DNA of 64,000 nt from positions 555,136-619,135 of the forward strand of contig NZ_KN882175.1 in assembly GCF_000934755.1 (NCBI RefSeq), in the 5' to 3' direction. The notes under the pieces are model-generated. The model saw only the letters and a list, made by a program, of their open reading frames with translations, did no database searches and was not told where the DNA came from. Position numbers and translations under genes: made by a program. Shown piece after piece: positions 18,972 to 28,701 of the stretch (positions are counted from its first letter, which is position 1; the number at the start of each line of letters is the position of its first letter). The DNA is from Desulfonatronovibrio magnus (lineage in GTDB: Bacteria; Desulfobacterota; Desulfovibrionia; Desulfovibrionales; Desulfonatronovibrionaceae).

Positions 18972-19192
18972 GGCTTCCTCCTTACCCCTGTATATTCTTT
19001 GTTCAATTTCTATATTTTTATCGGCATGAACCTGGCAACAAAACTTAATAAACTCAGCATTTGGCCAAATTTGGACTGGTGCCCGCACAAATGCGTGAAC
19101 CTTGCTGCAGGGTTTACCGCCGGTAGCTTTTCACATCCTGTTGTATTTTCAAGTGTGCCCCCTGAAATAAACTGATTAGATCCATCATACCT

Positions 19193-19333
19193 GTTTATCG
19201 CTTTTATGGAAAGCAGGGGACAGGCACTCCGGGACCCACTTGAGCATCAATTTGTGCTCAAAATGACTCATTTTTTGGGCAAGTGGGTCCCGGAAGAGCC
19301 AGTCCCCATGCCACAACATCCAAAGCGCTAAAC
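19193..19333 (-). repeat. MITE/REP-like palindromic element, copy 3 (141 bp), inverted
   Basis: Ends GTTTATC (19193-19199) and GCTAAAC (19327-19333), in reverse orientation to copies 1 and 2. Inner arms CCGGGACCCACTTG (19229-19242) and CAAGTGGGTCCCGG (19280-19293) are perfectly complementary. It lies between ftsA and ftsZ inside the division cluster, so it is probably transcribed and could form a strong RNA hairpin ahead of ftsZ. Confidence 0.85.
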
Positions 19334-19373
19334 ATATTCGATCCATCAATGAACATGGTTTGAGCATGGGGCA

Positions 19374-20600
19374 TCATTTGATGTCCACAAACCACTTGCG
19401 CATCTTGGTCAAAATGCGGTTAAACATATTTTTATCTCTTATGCGGAAACTTTTTTCAGTGCTCTCTTTTTCAGCACCATAAATCAACACGCCTACTGCA
19501 GTAGCAAACATGGGATTATTGACTACATCCTTAAGTCCCCCTACTTTTCTGGGATAACCAATTCTGGTAGGCAACCCGAAAATTTGTTCTGCCAATTCCT
19601 GTGAGCCTTCAATAAGAGAAGCACCACCGGTAAGGACTACGCCTGCGCCAATGGAATTTTTAAAACCTGAACGAAGCAGCTCCTGATCCACGAGCACCAG
19701 CAGCTCTTCCATGCGAGGCTCACATATTTCAGCCAGAACATGTCGGGACAGCTTCCGAGAAGGTCGTCCTCCAACGCTGGGTACCTCGATAACTTCATCT
19801 TCTTCGATCATGTCTGCCAGAGCACAACCATATCTGGTCTTGATTTTTTCTGCTGCCACCATGGGTGTTCGCAGACCAAAAGCAATATCATTGGTCAGAT
19901 TGGCTCCTCCTATGGCAATAACGCCAGTATGTTTAATGGAATCATTGCTGAATATGGCAACATCAGTGGTGCCGCCGCCAATATCCACCAGGGCTACTCC
20001 TATCTCTCTTTCTTCCTCGGTAAGCACAGCCTTGGATGAAGCAAGAGATTCAAGAACTATATCTGACACATCAAGACCGGAGCGGTGGCAGGATCTAACA
20101 ATATTTTGAGCACTGCTAACAGCTCCGGTCACTATATGCACCTTGACCTCTAACCTGACTCCGGCCATTCCAAGAGGATCAGCAATACCTCTCTGATCAT
20201 CCACAATATATTCCTGCGGCAAAATATGTATTACTTCCCGATCCAGAGGAATGGCTACAGCCTTGGCCGCGTCAATGACCCTTTCTACATCACGGCTGCC
20301 CACTTCGCCACCTTTGACAGCAATAACCCCATGACTGTTAAAGCCCTTTATATGGCTGCCGGCAATGCCTGCATACACTGCCCTGATTTCACAGCCTGCC
20401 ATGAGTTCCGCCTCTTCTAAGGCCTTTTTTATTGACTGGACAGTCTGTTCAATATTCACCACCACTCCTTTGCGCAGACCAGTGGACGGACTTGTTCCAA
20501 TCCCCACAATATCCACGCCTTCGGGTGTCATTTCGCCCACAACAGCGGATATTTTTGTGGTGCCCAGATCTAGCCCTACGATTAGATCAGCTTTGGCCAT
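19374..20600 (-). CDS. ftsA: Cell division protein FtsA
   Basis: Actin-like ATPase that tethers FtsZ to the membrane. From MAKADLIVGLDLGTTKISAV at 20600, preceded by AAGGAAGGAG, the protein has 408 residues. Visible are the phosphate-1 motif DLGTTKISAVVG, phosphate-2 LVDIGGGTTDVAIF, and the adenosine loop GAGVVLTGGASLIEG. The C-terminal RILTKMRKWFVDIK is the amphipathic membrane-targeting helix. The longer frame to 20699 would overlap ftsQ and lacks homology. ftsQ ends 61 bases upstream. Confidence 0.97.
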   Translation of the reverse strand: MAKADLIVGLDLGTTKISAVVGEMTPEGVDIVGIGTSPSTGLRKGVVVNIEQTVQSIKKALEEAELMAGCEIRAVYAGIAGSHIKGFNSHGVIAVKGGEVGSRDVERVIDAAKAVAIPLDREVIHILPQEYIVDDQRGIADPLGMAGVRLEVKVHIVTGAVSSAQNIVRSCHRSGLDVSDIVLESLASSKAVLTEEEREIGVALVDIGGGTTDVAIFSNDSIKHTGVIAIGGANLTNDIAFGLRTPMVAAEKIKTRYGCALADMIEEDEVIEVPSVGGRPSRKLSRHVLAEICEPRMEELLVLVDQELLRSGFKNSIGAGVVLTGGASLIEGSQELAEQIFGLPTRIGYPRKVGGLKDVVNNPMFATAVGVLIYGAEKESTEKSFRIRDKNMFNRILTKMRKWFVDIK

Positions 20601-20661
20601 AACTCCTTCCTTATTTTTAACAGTTTTGCCCTTTGCAAGTGGTCCGGGCATTTTTTCCGAC

Positions 20662-21486
20662 TCAATCCCTGTAGGCCACCCATGCATGACTGCCTGCAAT
20701 AATGATCCTCTGCACTGAATCGGTTTCCCCTCTGGTTCGCAAATCAGCCCAAAGTCGGTTCAACTTAACTGGACCGGAGCGTAAATTTTTTCTGTCCATA
20801 ATTATTTTCATTCTTTGAGATTCCACCCGCATTTCAACGGTGCCTGAGTTCCGGATGTTAATCCAGGAAATATCCTGCAATGAAAATGGAAATGCCCGGT
20901 TCTCCAGCATCATGACCAGTGATTCAAGATCTTCTTCTCTTTTGTCTCGTTCAATATATAGAACCGGCAAAGAGACAAACCTGCCCGGGCTGAGACTGGT
21001 AATGATTCGCCCCCGGGCATCTGCATAACACATTTTTTCACCGTCCTGAATCCAGAAATAGGCCTGCCTCTCACTGATATTGATAACCAGCTTATCAGGA
21101 AAAACCCGCTGCAATGATACGCTTTCAACCCATGGATTGACCCGGAGCCTTGATTGCAGTTCCGACATACGCAGCTGCAGAACATTATCACCGGGGTTTA
21201 CCTCCATGAGCTCTGTAAGCTTGGCATAGGTCAGCTGCTTATTCCCGTTGACTTCAATATGCTTAAGAGCAAAAAAATCACTGTGCATGGCCAGGTTATA
21301 ACCATACAGAATCCCAATGCTGACGGTTATCAGAAAAATTATGCTCAGAGCCAGCAGAAACGAGGCACCCATAAGTCGCAAAAGGCCCATAAAAAGACCT
21401 TTAATCAGGCCCTTTTTTCGAGGCTTTCTGTACTTATTGGAGCGAACAGAACGATGACCAGTTCTGACGCTTGCGCTGTATGCCAT
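20662..21486 (-). CDS. ftsQ: Cell division protein FtsQ
   Basis: A 274-residue bitopic membrane protein linking FtsL/FtsB to the divisome. It has a basic cytoplasmic N-terminus (RSNKYRKPRKKG), one membrane helix at about residues 38-60 (LMGASFLLALSIIFLITVSI), then the POTRA domain from about 70 (FFALKHIEVNGNKQLTYAKL). The segment VNPWVESVSLQRVFPDKLVI follows, typical of FtsQ/DivIB. Its ATG shares a base with the murB stop (TGATG), indicating translational coupling. Confidence 0.94.
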   Translation of the reverse strand: MAYSASVRTGHRSVRSNKYRKPRKKGLIKGLFMGLLRLMGASFLLALSIIFLITVSIGILYGYNLAMHSDFFALKHIEVNGNKQLTYAKLTELMEVNPGDNVLQLRMSELQSRLRVNPWVESVSLQRVFPDKLVINISERQAYFWIQDGEKMCYADARGRIITSLSPGRFVSLPVLYIERDKREEDLESLVMMLENRAFPFSLQDISWINIRNSGTVEMRVESQRMKIIMDRKNLRSGPVKLNRLWADLRTRGETDSVQRIIIAGSHAWVAYRD

Positions 21487-22364
21487 CAGATAACCCTGAT
21501 TTCCAGTTCCAGGTTTACTTCAAACTTTTTTCTGACCTTTTCTGTTGCCTCATTTATCAGATCAAGAGCCTCTGAGCTTTCAGCTCCACCCATATTAATT
21601 AGAAAGTTGGCATGTCTGCCGGAAAAACAAGCATTTTTTCTTGCTCTTCCCCGCATTCCGGCCTTATCGAGAAGCTGACCCGCAGCCATGTTGTGACTTG
21701 GATTTTTAAATACACAGCCTGCTGTCTGCTCTAAAACCGGCTGGGTCAATTTTTTCTTCAGATAATTTTCCTTGATTCTGTCTCTGACATCACGCGGCTT
21801 AGCTTGAGTCAACTGAAAACTGGCCCTTATTATTATGTATTGACTGTAATCATAATTAATTTTGAATTTTCTGTAACTGTATGTAAAATCTTCTTTATCT
21901 AACTCTGCAACACCATGCTCAAGACTCCAGACTGTCAGCCCTGTAATGTGCGCCAGGGTTTCAGATCCATAAGAACCGGCATTCATGGCCACAGCCCCCC
22001 CCACAGTGCCCGGGATCCCGGCCAGACCTTCCAGGCCGCTCAGCCCCCGGACAGCACACCATCTTAGAAATCCCGGCAAACTCTGAGCTGCATCAACTGA
22101 TACCAGAACGTCGTTGTGAAATTGTTTAATAATTCTGGTTTCACTTCTGCCTGCCCAGCTCAACAAAACCAGATCTCGCTCACCATCCTGAAACAATATA
22201 TTACTGCCGCGCCCCACAACTAATATGTCCTGTCCAAGTTCAGAACATATAGTTTGCAGCTTTTCCAGATCTCTAATATTTTCCAGATATACTGCAGAAG
22301 CAGCCCGTCCTCCCATACGCAAGGTGGACATGCTTCTCAGATCGGGCCGGTCAATAATTTTCAT
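21486..22364 (-). CDS. murB: UDP-N-acetylenolpyruvoylglucosamine reductase
   Basis: FAD and NADPH enzyme that reduces the enolpyruvyl group to form UDP-MurNAc in the cytoplasm. The 292-residue protein has the flavin-binding signatures [10 protein letters not shown] near residue 52 and [21 protein letters not shown] near residue 113, a catalytic-type segment with serine ([15 protein letters not shown]) and the C-terminal glutamate region ([12 protein letters not shown]). Overlaps murC by four bases (ATGA) and ftsQ by one. Confidence 0.97.
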   Translation of the reverse strand: MKIIDRPDLRSMSTLRMGGRAASAVYLENIRDLEKLQTICSELGQDILVVGRGSNILFQDGERDLVLLSWAGRSETRIIKQFHNDVLVSVDAAQSLPGFLRWCAVRGLSGLEGLAGIPGTVGGAVAMNAGSYGSETLAHITGLTVWSLEHGVAELDKEDFTYSYRKFKINYDYSQYIIIRASFQLTQAKPRDVRDRIKENYLKKKLTQPVLEQTAGCVFKNPSHNMAAGQLLDKAGMRGRARKNACFSGRHANFLINMGGAESSEALDLINEATEKVRKKFEVNLELEIRVI

Positions 22365-23728
22365 GCTGCGCCTTTGAGAAAAGCTTCCCCTGTCTTCCAG
22401 ACATTGCCTGCACCCATTGTAATAAACAGATCACCGGGTTTGAGAATGTTACTCAGTTCCCCCTGAACTTCCTCCAATGTTGCAAAATAGTTGACCCCGG
22501 TTTTGCTTATCTGTCTGATACCCTGAGCCAGGCTCTGACCGTTGACACCTGGAATGGGTGATTCTGATGCAGGATAAATTTCTGTCAGCAACAATTCATC
22601 AACACCTGCCAGCACTTTGCAGAAATCCCCAAAAAGAGCCTGGGTTCTGGTAAAACGATGAGGCTGAAAAAGGACTACCAGCCTCCTGTCCGGATAACAT
22701 TGCCTTGCGGTTTCAATGGTCGCCTTGATTTCCGTGGGATGATGTCCATAGTCGTCTACCACCATGACCTGATTTTTTATTCCCTTGATTTCAAACCTGC
22801 GACCAACTCCACCAAAGGATGACAAACCTGTCAGAATATCCTCGGAACCAAGACCGCAATGCATTGAAATGCCAATGGCCGCCAGGCTGTTGAGAACATT
22901 GTGCCTTCCCGGGTGACTCAATCTGACTTTTGCCCAGTATTCATTCTTAATCATTACATTGAATTCCGAGTCCTGACCCCTGGACAAAATTTCAGCCCTG
23001 ATATCGTTGCCTTCATTCAGTCCATAAGTCACAACTGGACGATTGACCTGCTGAAGTAATGACTTTACCCCGGCATCATCACCGCATACTACATTGACAC
23101 CGTAAAATGGAACGCTGTTCATAAAATTGACAAAGCATTCCTTAATTTCTTCATAATCTTTGTAGTAATCAAGATGGTCTGCATCAACATTTGTAACTAT
23201 GTTCATAATGGGTTTGAGGCAAAGAAATGAACCGTCTGACTCGTCTGCCTCGGCAATGAGATATTCTCCGGTTCCTGGCAGGGCATTGCTGCCGTATGAA
23301 TTGAGCAGTCCTCCGATAATCACAGTGGGATCTAATCCTGCTTCTTTAAATATTGTACCGAGAAAAGAAGTTGTGGTGGTCTTGCCATGCGTTCCGGCAA
23401 CAGCTATTCCAGTCTTGAGACGCATAAGCTCAGCCAGCATTTCCGCGCGCGGTATTACCGGTATGTTATGCTCTCTCGCGGCTTTTACTTCTGGATTATC
23501 ATCTTTTACTGCTGTGGATTTGACCAGTACCTGAGCATCTCCAAGATTTTCTGACCTATGACCGTAATAAACTTCAGCCCCAAGCAATTTCAGCCTGCTC
23601 ACAGCACTTCCATTTGACAGGTCAGAACCAGTAACCTCATAACCCAGATTGAGCAGGACTTCAGCTATGCCGCTCATTCCGGACCCGCCAATGCCTACCA
23701 TATGTATTTTATTTATATTGCCCTTCAT
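22361..23728 (-). CDS. murC: UDP-N-acetylmuramate--L-alanine ligase
   Basis: Adds L-alanine to UDP-MurNAc with ATP. The 455-residue Mur ligase has the N-terminal dinucleotide-like loop [16 protein letters not shown], the P-loop GTHGKTTTT (112-120), the magnesium-site region EADESDGSF, and YGHHPTEI in the C-terminal domain. The order murG-murC-murB is usual, with four-base overlaps at both ends that imply coupled translation. Confidence 0.98.
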   Translation of the reverse strand: MKGNINKIHMVGIGGSGMSGIAEVLLNLGYEVTGSDLSNGSAVSRLKLLGAEVYYGHRSENLGDAQVLVKSTAVKDDNPEVKAAREHNIPVIPRAEMLAELMRLKTGIAVAGTHGKTTTTSFLGTIFKEAGLDPTVIIGGLLNSYGSNALPGTGEYLIAEADESDGSFLCLKPIMNIVTNVDADHLDYYKDYEEIKECFVNFMNSVPFYGVNVVCGDDAGVKSLLQQVNRPVVTYGLNEGNDIRAEILSRGQDSEFNVMIKNEYWAKVRLSHPGRHNVLNSLAAIGISMHCGLGSEDILTGLSSFGGVGRRFEIKGIKNQVMVVDDYGHHPTEIKATIETARQCYPDRRLVVLFQPHRFTRTQALFGDFCKVLAGVDELLLTEIYPASESPIPGVNGQSLAQGIRQISKTGVNYFATLEEVQGELSNILKPGDLFITMGAGNVWKTGEAFLKGAA

Positions 23729-24831
23729 GCTCTGTCTGTTTTGCCCTGTTTTTCTGATACCAAATATTCTATCTGTTTCACGATTTCCTCTGCAGCCTCG
23801 GCCTTGCCCTCACGCATGGCTGCTTTACCCATGTTTCTAAGTTTATCAGGTGCAGCCAGCAAGTCTCCGATTACTCTGGCAGGATGTATTTCACTTAAGT
23901 AACTCTGGGCCAGAACCAGTGCTGCTCCCAGGCCTTCCAAGTGTCTGGCGTTAATCATCTGATGATCATGCGTGGCATAGGGGAACGGAACAAGTACTGA
24001 AGGCCTGCCCATGGCGCACAACTCAGAAATGGTAGATGCTCCTGCCCTGCAGAGCACCAGTGTAGCAAAGCTGTAGGCATCAACCATATTGTCAATAAAT
24101 GGTTCCACCCTGGCTTCGGGAAATTCCCGGTCATAAACCTTTTGGACCCTGGCAAAATCATTTTGTCCGGTCTGATGCCATATCTCCACTCCCAGTGCTT
24201 TAAATTCACTCAAACTGCTGACAACGGCATCATTGACTGCCCGGGCTCCCTGACTGCCGCCAAGAACCAGAAGACGCCTTTTATGTCTATCCAGTTCCGG
24301 ACTGTTTCTCGATGCTTCAACAAATTCTCTGCGCACAGGATTTCCGGTCTGAACAGTTTTTTCCGGAGGGAAATATCCGTTTATATCAGGAAAGCTGAGC
24401 ATCACTTTGTCAACTCTTTTACTTAATATTCTGTTGGTCACGCCTGGAATGCTGTTCTGCTCGTGAATGGCTGTAGGATATTTCAGCCATCTTGCTGCCA
24501 GTACCGGCATGAATCCGGCATAACCTCCAAAGCCAATTACTATTTGAGGTTTGAAAGAACGGATAAATTTCATGGACTGAGCCAGACTTCTAACCATCCA
24601 GACCATTGCCCCAAGAGATCTGATTCCGCGACCCAGAACTCCTCTCGCTGGAAAAGCTTTAAATTTGATACCTGCTTTTTGTGTTATTTCCCGTTCAGGA
24701 CCATACTCACCACCTGCGAAAACAATTTCGCAACCTGGATACATTTCTGAAATTTTTTGAGCCGTGGCAATGGCAGGAAATATATGGCCTCCAGTGCCCC
24801 CGGTGGTCAGCAGGACCTTCTTGAGCATCAT
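23725..24831 (-). CDS. murG: Lipid II synthase MurG (GlcNAc transferase)
   Basis: Peripheral membrane glycosyltransferase (GT28) that transfers GlcNAc to lipid I on the cytoplasmic face. The 368-residue protein has the N-terminal [14 protein letters not shown] loop, the [12 protein letters not shown] segment, the linker [11 protein letters not shown], and the donor-site run [20 protein letters not shown]. It overlaps the ftsW stop and the murC start by four bases each. Confidence 0.98.
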   Translation of the reverse strand: MMLKKVLLTTGGTGGHIFPAIATAQKISEMYPGCEIVFAGGEYGPEREITQKAGIKFKAFPARGVLGRGIRSLGAMVWMVRSLAQSMKFIRSFKPQIVIGFGGYAGFMPVLAARWLKYPTAIHEQNSIPGVTNRILSKRVDKVMLSFPDINGYFPPEKTVQTGNPVRREFVEASRNSPELDRHKRRLLVLGGSQGARAVNDAVVSSLSEFKALGVEIWHQTGQNDFARVQKVYDREFPEARVEPFIDNMVDAYSFATLVLCRAGASTISELCAMGRPSVLVPFPYATHDHQMINARHLEGLGAALVLAQSYLSEIHPARVIGDLLAAPDKLRNMGKAAMREGKAEAAEEIVKQIEYLVSEKQGKTDRA

Positions 24832-25937
24832 TTCTCCCTTGAGAGATTAAGTAAAAACCCTGCGCAAAACATGGCAACCAGCAGACTGCTCCCTCCATAA
24901 CTGACAAAAGGCATGGGCAGTCCCTTGGGTGGAAGCATGCCCAGAACCACTGCAAGATTGAGCAGACTTCCAAGCATAAGTATCGCACCCATGCCAAATC
25001 CTGCAAAACGATCTTCAAGTCGGCTTTGTCTTATGGAAATGACAAGCGTTCTCCAGATTACTATTCCCAGAAGCACAAAAAAGAGCGAGATGCCGATAAA
25101 ACCCAGCTCCTCGCCTATCACCGCCATAATAAAGTCATTGTGCGCTTCGGGCAGAAAAAAAAGTTTCTGCCTTCCTTCTCCGAGACCCAGCCCCCATATT
25201 CCGCCTGATCCAAATGCATATAGAGACTGCACTAATTGATATCCTGAATCCTGAGCATCCTGAAAGGGGTCAAGAAAAGAAAACCATCTTCTAAACCTGT
25301 ATGGAGACTGCACTATGAGAATAGCGGCTGTAATTGCCGCCAGAACAGAAGAGGAAAAGAGATAAATTAACTTGGTTCCACCCACCAGACTCATCAGAAA
25401 AAACAAAGCTGCAATATAAACGGCACCGCCAAAGTCCGGCTGGGCCAGCAGCAATAGACAAAACATTCCGGTAATCAGGGTGGGAGGCACAAAACCTACA
25501 CTGAAACTTTTGACCTTATCCTGCTTGCCTGCGAAAAAACTTGCCAGATAAAGGACTAAGGCCACCTTGGCAGCCTCTAACGGCTGAATATTTATTGCCC
25601 CCAGGCTGAGCCATCTCGTTGCACCTCCTGCACTGACACCAAGGGGAGAGTAAAGGGTAAGCAGAAAAGCGACGAGTGTTCCGAAAATCCAGAAATATTT
25701 CAGCCTGTAAAAAACGTTTATGGGAGTCAGGTAAACCAGCAGCATGACAATGGTTCCTGCTGAGGCATAAATTACCTGTTTTCTGAAAAAAAAGTATTTG
25801 TCAGCATAAAACCTCTCGGCCATGATGGCACTGGTGCTTAGTATCATGGTTAATCCCAGCCCGCACAAGATCATTACCGCAAATAACAGCCACAAATCCG
25901 GGGTGCTGGTATGATTTCCTCTATGCTGTTCAGTCAT
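24828..25937 (-). CDS. ftsW: Peptidoglycan glycosyltransferase FtsW (SEDS family)
   Basis: A multi-pass SEDS protein that polymerises lipid II at the septum together with FtsI. The 369-residue protein shows about ten hydrophobic segments, the RWLSLGAINIQPLE loop containing conserved residues, the large extracytoplasmic loop (RRWFSFLDPFQDAQDSGYQL), FMAVIGEELGFIG with the catalytic-loop glutamates, and the ending MPFVSYGGSSL. The ATG at 25937 shares one base with the murD TGA (GTGATG); a GTG at 25940 is an alternative start. Confidence 0.96.
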   Translation of the reverse strand: MTEQHRGNHTSTPDLWLLFAVMILCGLGLTMILSTSAIMAERFYADKYFFFRKQVIYASAGTIVMLLVYLTPINVFYRLKYFWIFGTLVAFLLTLYSPLGVSAGGATRWLSLGAINIQPLEAAKVALVLYLASFFAGKQDKVKSFSVGFVPPTLITGMFCLLLLAQPDFGGAVYIAALFFLMSLVGGTKLIYLFSSSVLAAITAAILIVQSPYRFRRWFSFLDPFQDAQDSGYQLVQSLYAFGSGGIWGLGLGEGRQKLFFLPEAHNDFIMAVIGEELGFIGISLFFVLLGIVIWRTLVISIRQSRLEDRFAGFGMGAILMLGSLLNLAVVLGMLPPKGLPMPFVSYGGSSLLVAMFCAGFLLNLSREK

Positions 25938-27250
25938 CACTTATCCGTATTTCTGGTGGAAATATTCAGTTTTTCAAGCACTAATGACTTAAAAGTATCC
26001 CCTCTATCTTTATAGTCAGAAAATTGATCAAAACTGGCTGTACCCGGAGACAACAACATGGTCTCTCCCTGTTGCATCTCTGAAAGGGCCTTGTCTAAAG
26101 CCTGATCCATAGTGGGAAAGTACTCTACATCAGTATGATCTCTCCAGGCTTCTTGAAATATTTCTCGACCGCTCCCGTAAAGATAGACCTTGGCCACTCT
26201 GGCTGTTACCAGCGGAACAAGTTGAGAAAAATCTCCTCCTTTGTAAACTCCACCTGCCAGGAGCCTTATGGGTTTATCAAAGGCATTTAAAGCTGCAGAA
26301 ACAGCAGTTGTGGTCGTAGCTTTTGAATCATTGACAAACACTTTGCCCTGATATTTTAAAAATACCTCCTGCCGGTGTGCTGGAGGATTAAAATCATAAA
26401 TGGCATCCTGAAATGTTCCAGGCTCTATTCCAAAATATCTGCATGCCTGAAATGCTGCTTCCATATTGGCCTGATTGTGTTCTCCGGCAAGAGCGGGACA
26501 TGAAAATCTCTTACCAGGTACAAAATAAATCCTTTTACCCTTTAACAGGCCTGCAGCTTCCATCCTGTCCTGTAAAGCCAAATCAATTACCGCCAGATCA
26601 TTTTCTGCCTGCTTTGCAAAAAGCCGGGTTTTAGCATTGAAATAGTCGGCAGAGCTTTTATGGTGGTCCAGATGGTTATCTGAAAAATTAAGAAAAACAC
26701 CCACCCTGGGGTGAAAACCACTACAAGCTTCAAGCTGAAAACTGCTGACTTCGAGAACAAGGATATCACATTGATTGCTGTCTAAAACATATTCACTTAA
26801 GGGAGTTCCCAGGTTGCCCCCGGCAAACACCTTGAAGCCGGATTTTTTTAAGGCATGAGCTGTAAGCAGAGTTGTTGTGGTCTTGCCATTGGTGCCTGTA
26901 ACAGCAATAATCGGCTCATGGATAAACCATGAAGCAAATTCCAGTTCAGAATAAAGAGGAGTATTCTCAGGAAGCAAATTTCCAACACTTTGAACAGGAA
27001 TGCCAGGACTGATAATTACCATTTGCTGACCAGTAAAATGCTCTTTTTCATGGTCGCCGCATATAAACTCCACATCTGACAATCCCATCTCTTGGAGCCT
27101 GGTAGTATTATAGCCCTTGTCTTTTTCCAGCACCCGGACATGTGCTCCGAGAGCTTTGGCCAGCAATGCTGCAGACAAGCCTGAACGACCTGCTCCCACC
27201 ACTGCTATATTGTGGCCCCGAAGTTGTCCCGAATGAATAAGCTGTTTCAT
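25937..27250 (-). CDS. murD: UDP-N-acetylmuramoyl-L-alanine--D-glutamate ligase
   Basis: Adds D-glutamate to UDP-MurNAc-L-Ala using ATP. The 437-residue Mur ligase has the N-terminal VVGAGRSGLSAALLA loop, P-loop GTNGKTTTT (119-127), the central LEVSSFQLE, and the C-terminal NDSKATTTTAV and LAGGVYKGGDF segments. It is directly upstream of ftsW. Between it and the mraY stop, the 79-base gap is filled by a heptamer array. Confidence 0.97.
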   Translation of the reverse strand: MKQLIHSGQLRGHNIAVVGAGRSGLSAALLAKALGAHVRVLEKDKGYNTTRLQEMGLSDVEFICGDHEKEHFTGQQMVIISPGIPVQSVGNLLPENTPLYSELEFASWFIHEPIIAVTGTNGKTTTTLLTAHALKKSGFKVFAGGNLGTPLSEYVLDSNQCDILVLEVSSFQLEACSGFHPRVGVFLNFSDNHLDHHKSSADYFNAKTRLFAKQAENDLAVIDLALQDRMEAAGLLKGKRIYFVPGKRFSCPALAGEHNQANMEAAFQACRYFGIEPGTFQDAIYDFNPPAHRQEVFLKYQGKVFVNDSKATTTTAVSAALNAFDKPIRLLAGGVYKGGDFSQLVPLVTARVAKVYLYGSGREIFQEAWRDHTDVEYFPTMDQALDKALSEMQQGETMLLSPGTASFDQFSDYKDRGDTFKSLVLEKLNISTRNTDK

Positions 27251-27259
27251 AATCCTGAT

Positions 27260-27329
27260 CCTGCTCCCTGCCCCTCGACCCCCTGACCTCTGCCCCCTGA
27301 CTTCTGATCTCTGACCTCTGATCTCTGAC
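27260..27329 (-). repeat. Heptamer array of CAGAGRT type between mraY and murD
   Basis: Ten consecutive 7-base units occupy 27260-27329, ending at the base before the mraY stop codon. On the transcribed strand they read CAGAGAT, CAGAGGT, CAGAGAT, CAGAAGT, CAGGGGG and similar. The unit differs from the CTTCAGY arrays. Lying inside the dcw operon, it is expected to be transcribed. Confidence 0.85.
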
Positions 27330-28406
27330 TTACCGAAGCTTAAGAGTACTCAATGCCGCCAATGCGAACAATATTGATAAAATCCAGAATCTGATGATAA
27401 TCTTTGACTCAGGCACCCCTTTTAACTCAAAATGATGATGCAGTGGAGCCATGCGAAAAATTCTTTTGCCTCCGCTCATTTTAAAGTATCCTACCTGCAA
27501 AATAACTGAAAGTGTTTCTATAACAAACAGTCCACCGACAATTATCAGCAAAAGCTCTTGCTTGCACAACACAGCAATAAATCCCAGGGTGCCCCCCAGA
27601 CTTACACTGCCTGTATCACCCATAAAAATCTGTGCAGGATAGGCATTGAACCACAAAAAACCCAGTCCAGCCCCCACCATGGCCCCGCAAAATACAGTCA
27701 CTTCTCCAATGTTGGGGATATAAGGCACCTGGAGGTAACCGGCCAGCTGGGAGTGCCCGGATACATATACAAAAACCGACAGACAGGCTGCGCTGACAAT
27801 GAAAGGTCCAATGGCCAGGCCATCTAAGCCGTCAGTCAGATTAACACCGTTGGATGCTCCCACCATGACAAGAGCAGCAAAAGGCACATAAAATAGAAAA
27901 AGGTCCGGACGCAGACCTTTAAAAAACGGTACCAGAAGTTCAGTACTGTATCCTGGTAATGTAAGCAGAATCGATACCGCGCCCAGGGCTATGATGCATT
28001 GCCCGAAAAACTTTCCTCTGGCGCTTAAACCCTTATTTTGTTTTTTAATCACCTTCAGATAGTCATCATAAAAACCCACCAGAAAAAAACCAAGAAACAC
28101 AAAAATGGAAAGCCAGACAAACAGATTGGTCAAATCACCCCATAACAGAACGCTTACCAGCATGCTGAAGGCAATGAGTACCCCCCCCATGGTCGGGGTT
28201 CCCTGCTTGACCTGATGTTCAGGACCATCATCCTGTACATATTGTCCACATTTAATCTTCTGAAGCCAGCCGATAAATCTCGGTCCCAGCCACAGGCTGA
28301 TGAGCAAAGCCGTGAGCAAAGCATATATGCTTCTGAAGGTTATGTACCTGAATACATTAAAAACGCTTATGTCTTCACTTAATGGAAATAGCAGATGATA
28401 AAGCAT
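27330..28406 (-). CDS. mraY: Phospho-MurNAc-pentapeptide transferase
   Basis: Inner-membrane enzyme that forms lipid I from UDP-MurNAc-pentapeptide and undecaprenyl phosphate. The 358-residue protein has about ten helices. Signatures are [12 protein letters not shown], the aspartates in [40 protein letters not shown], and the nucleotide-site histidines in [12 protein letters not shown]. The dcw order is normal, but a 295-base gap with a large tandem array separates it from murF. Confidence 0.98.
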   Translation of the reverse strand: MLYHLLFPLSEDISVFNVFRYITFRSIYALLTALLISLWLGPRFIGWLQKIKCGQYVQDDGPEHQVKQGTPTMGGVLIAFSMLVSVLLWGDLTNLFVWLSIFVFLGFFLVGFYDDYLKVIKKQNKGLSARGKFFGQCIIALGAVSILLTLPGYSTELLVPFFKGLRPDLFLFYVPFAALVMVGASNGVNLTDGLDGLAIGPFIVSAACLSVFVYVSGHSQLAGYLQVPYIPNIGEVTVFCGAMVGAGLGFLWFNAYPAQIFMGDTGSVSLGGTLGFIAVLCKQELLLIIVGGLFVIETLSVILQVGYFKMSGGKRIFRMAPLHHHFELKGVPESKIIIRFWILSILFALAALSTLKLR

Positions 28407-28452
28407 CCTGTCTCCCCGACAATATCAGTATAGTTTTCTGAAACGCGTAATG

Positions 28453-28664
28453 CTTCCTTCAGCCTTCTTCCCTTCAGCCTTCCGCCTTCAGCCTTCTTCC
28501 TTTCAACCTTCAGTCTTCAGTCTTCAGTCTTCTTCCCTTCAGCCTTCAGCCTTCAGCCTTCTTCCTTTCAACCTTCAGTCTTCAGTCTTCTTCCCTTCAG
28601 CCTTCAGCCTTCTTCCTTTCAACCTTCAGTCTTCAGTCTTCTTCCCTTCAGCCTTCAGCCTTCC
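28453..28664 (+). repeat. Long heptamer array with a 51-bp higher-order period, between murF and mraY
   Basis: About 212 bases built of CTTCAGC, CTTCAGT and CTTCTTC with occasional 8-base units (CCTTCAGC, CTTTCAAC). These assemble a 51-base super-unit of seven pieces (7+8+7+7+7+8+7); one interval is 65 bases because of two extra heptamers. It ends 47 bases upstream of the mraY ATG. An open frame of 75 codons here is a translation of the repeat and not a gene. Confidence 0.92.
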
Positions 28665-28701
28665 AAACTCTGCCTGAATAAAAATACATAAAAGACAAGC
28701 C

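Noticed and set aside
19185..19367. 60-codon frame between ftsA and ftsZ
   Set aside because: It lies in inverted repeat copy 3 and has no independent support.
28450..28677. 75-codon open frame rich in Pro, Ser, Phe and Gln
   Set aside because: It is a translation of the CTTCAGY array; a 7-base repeat gives such low-complexity peptides in every frame.
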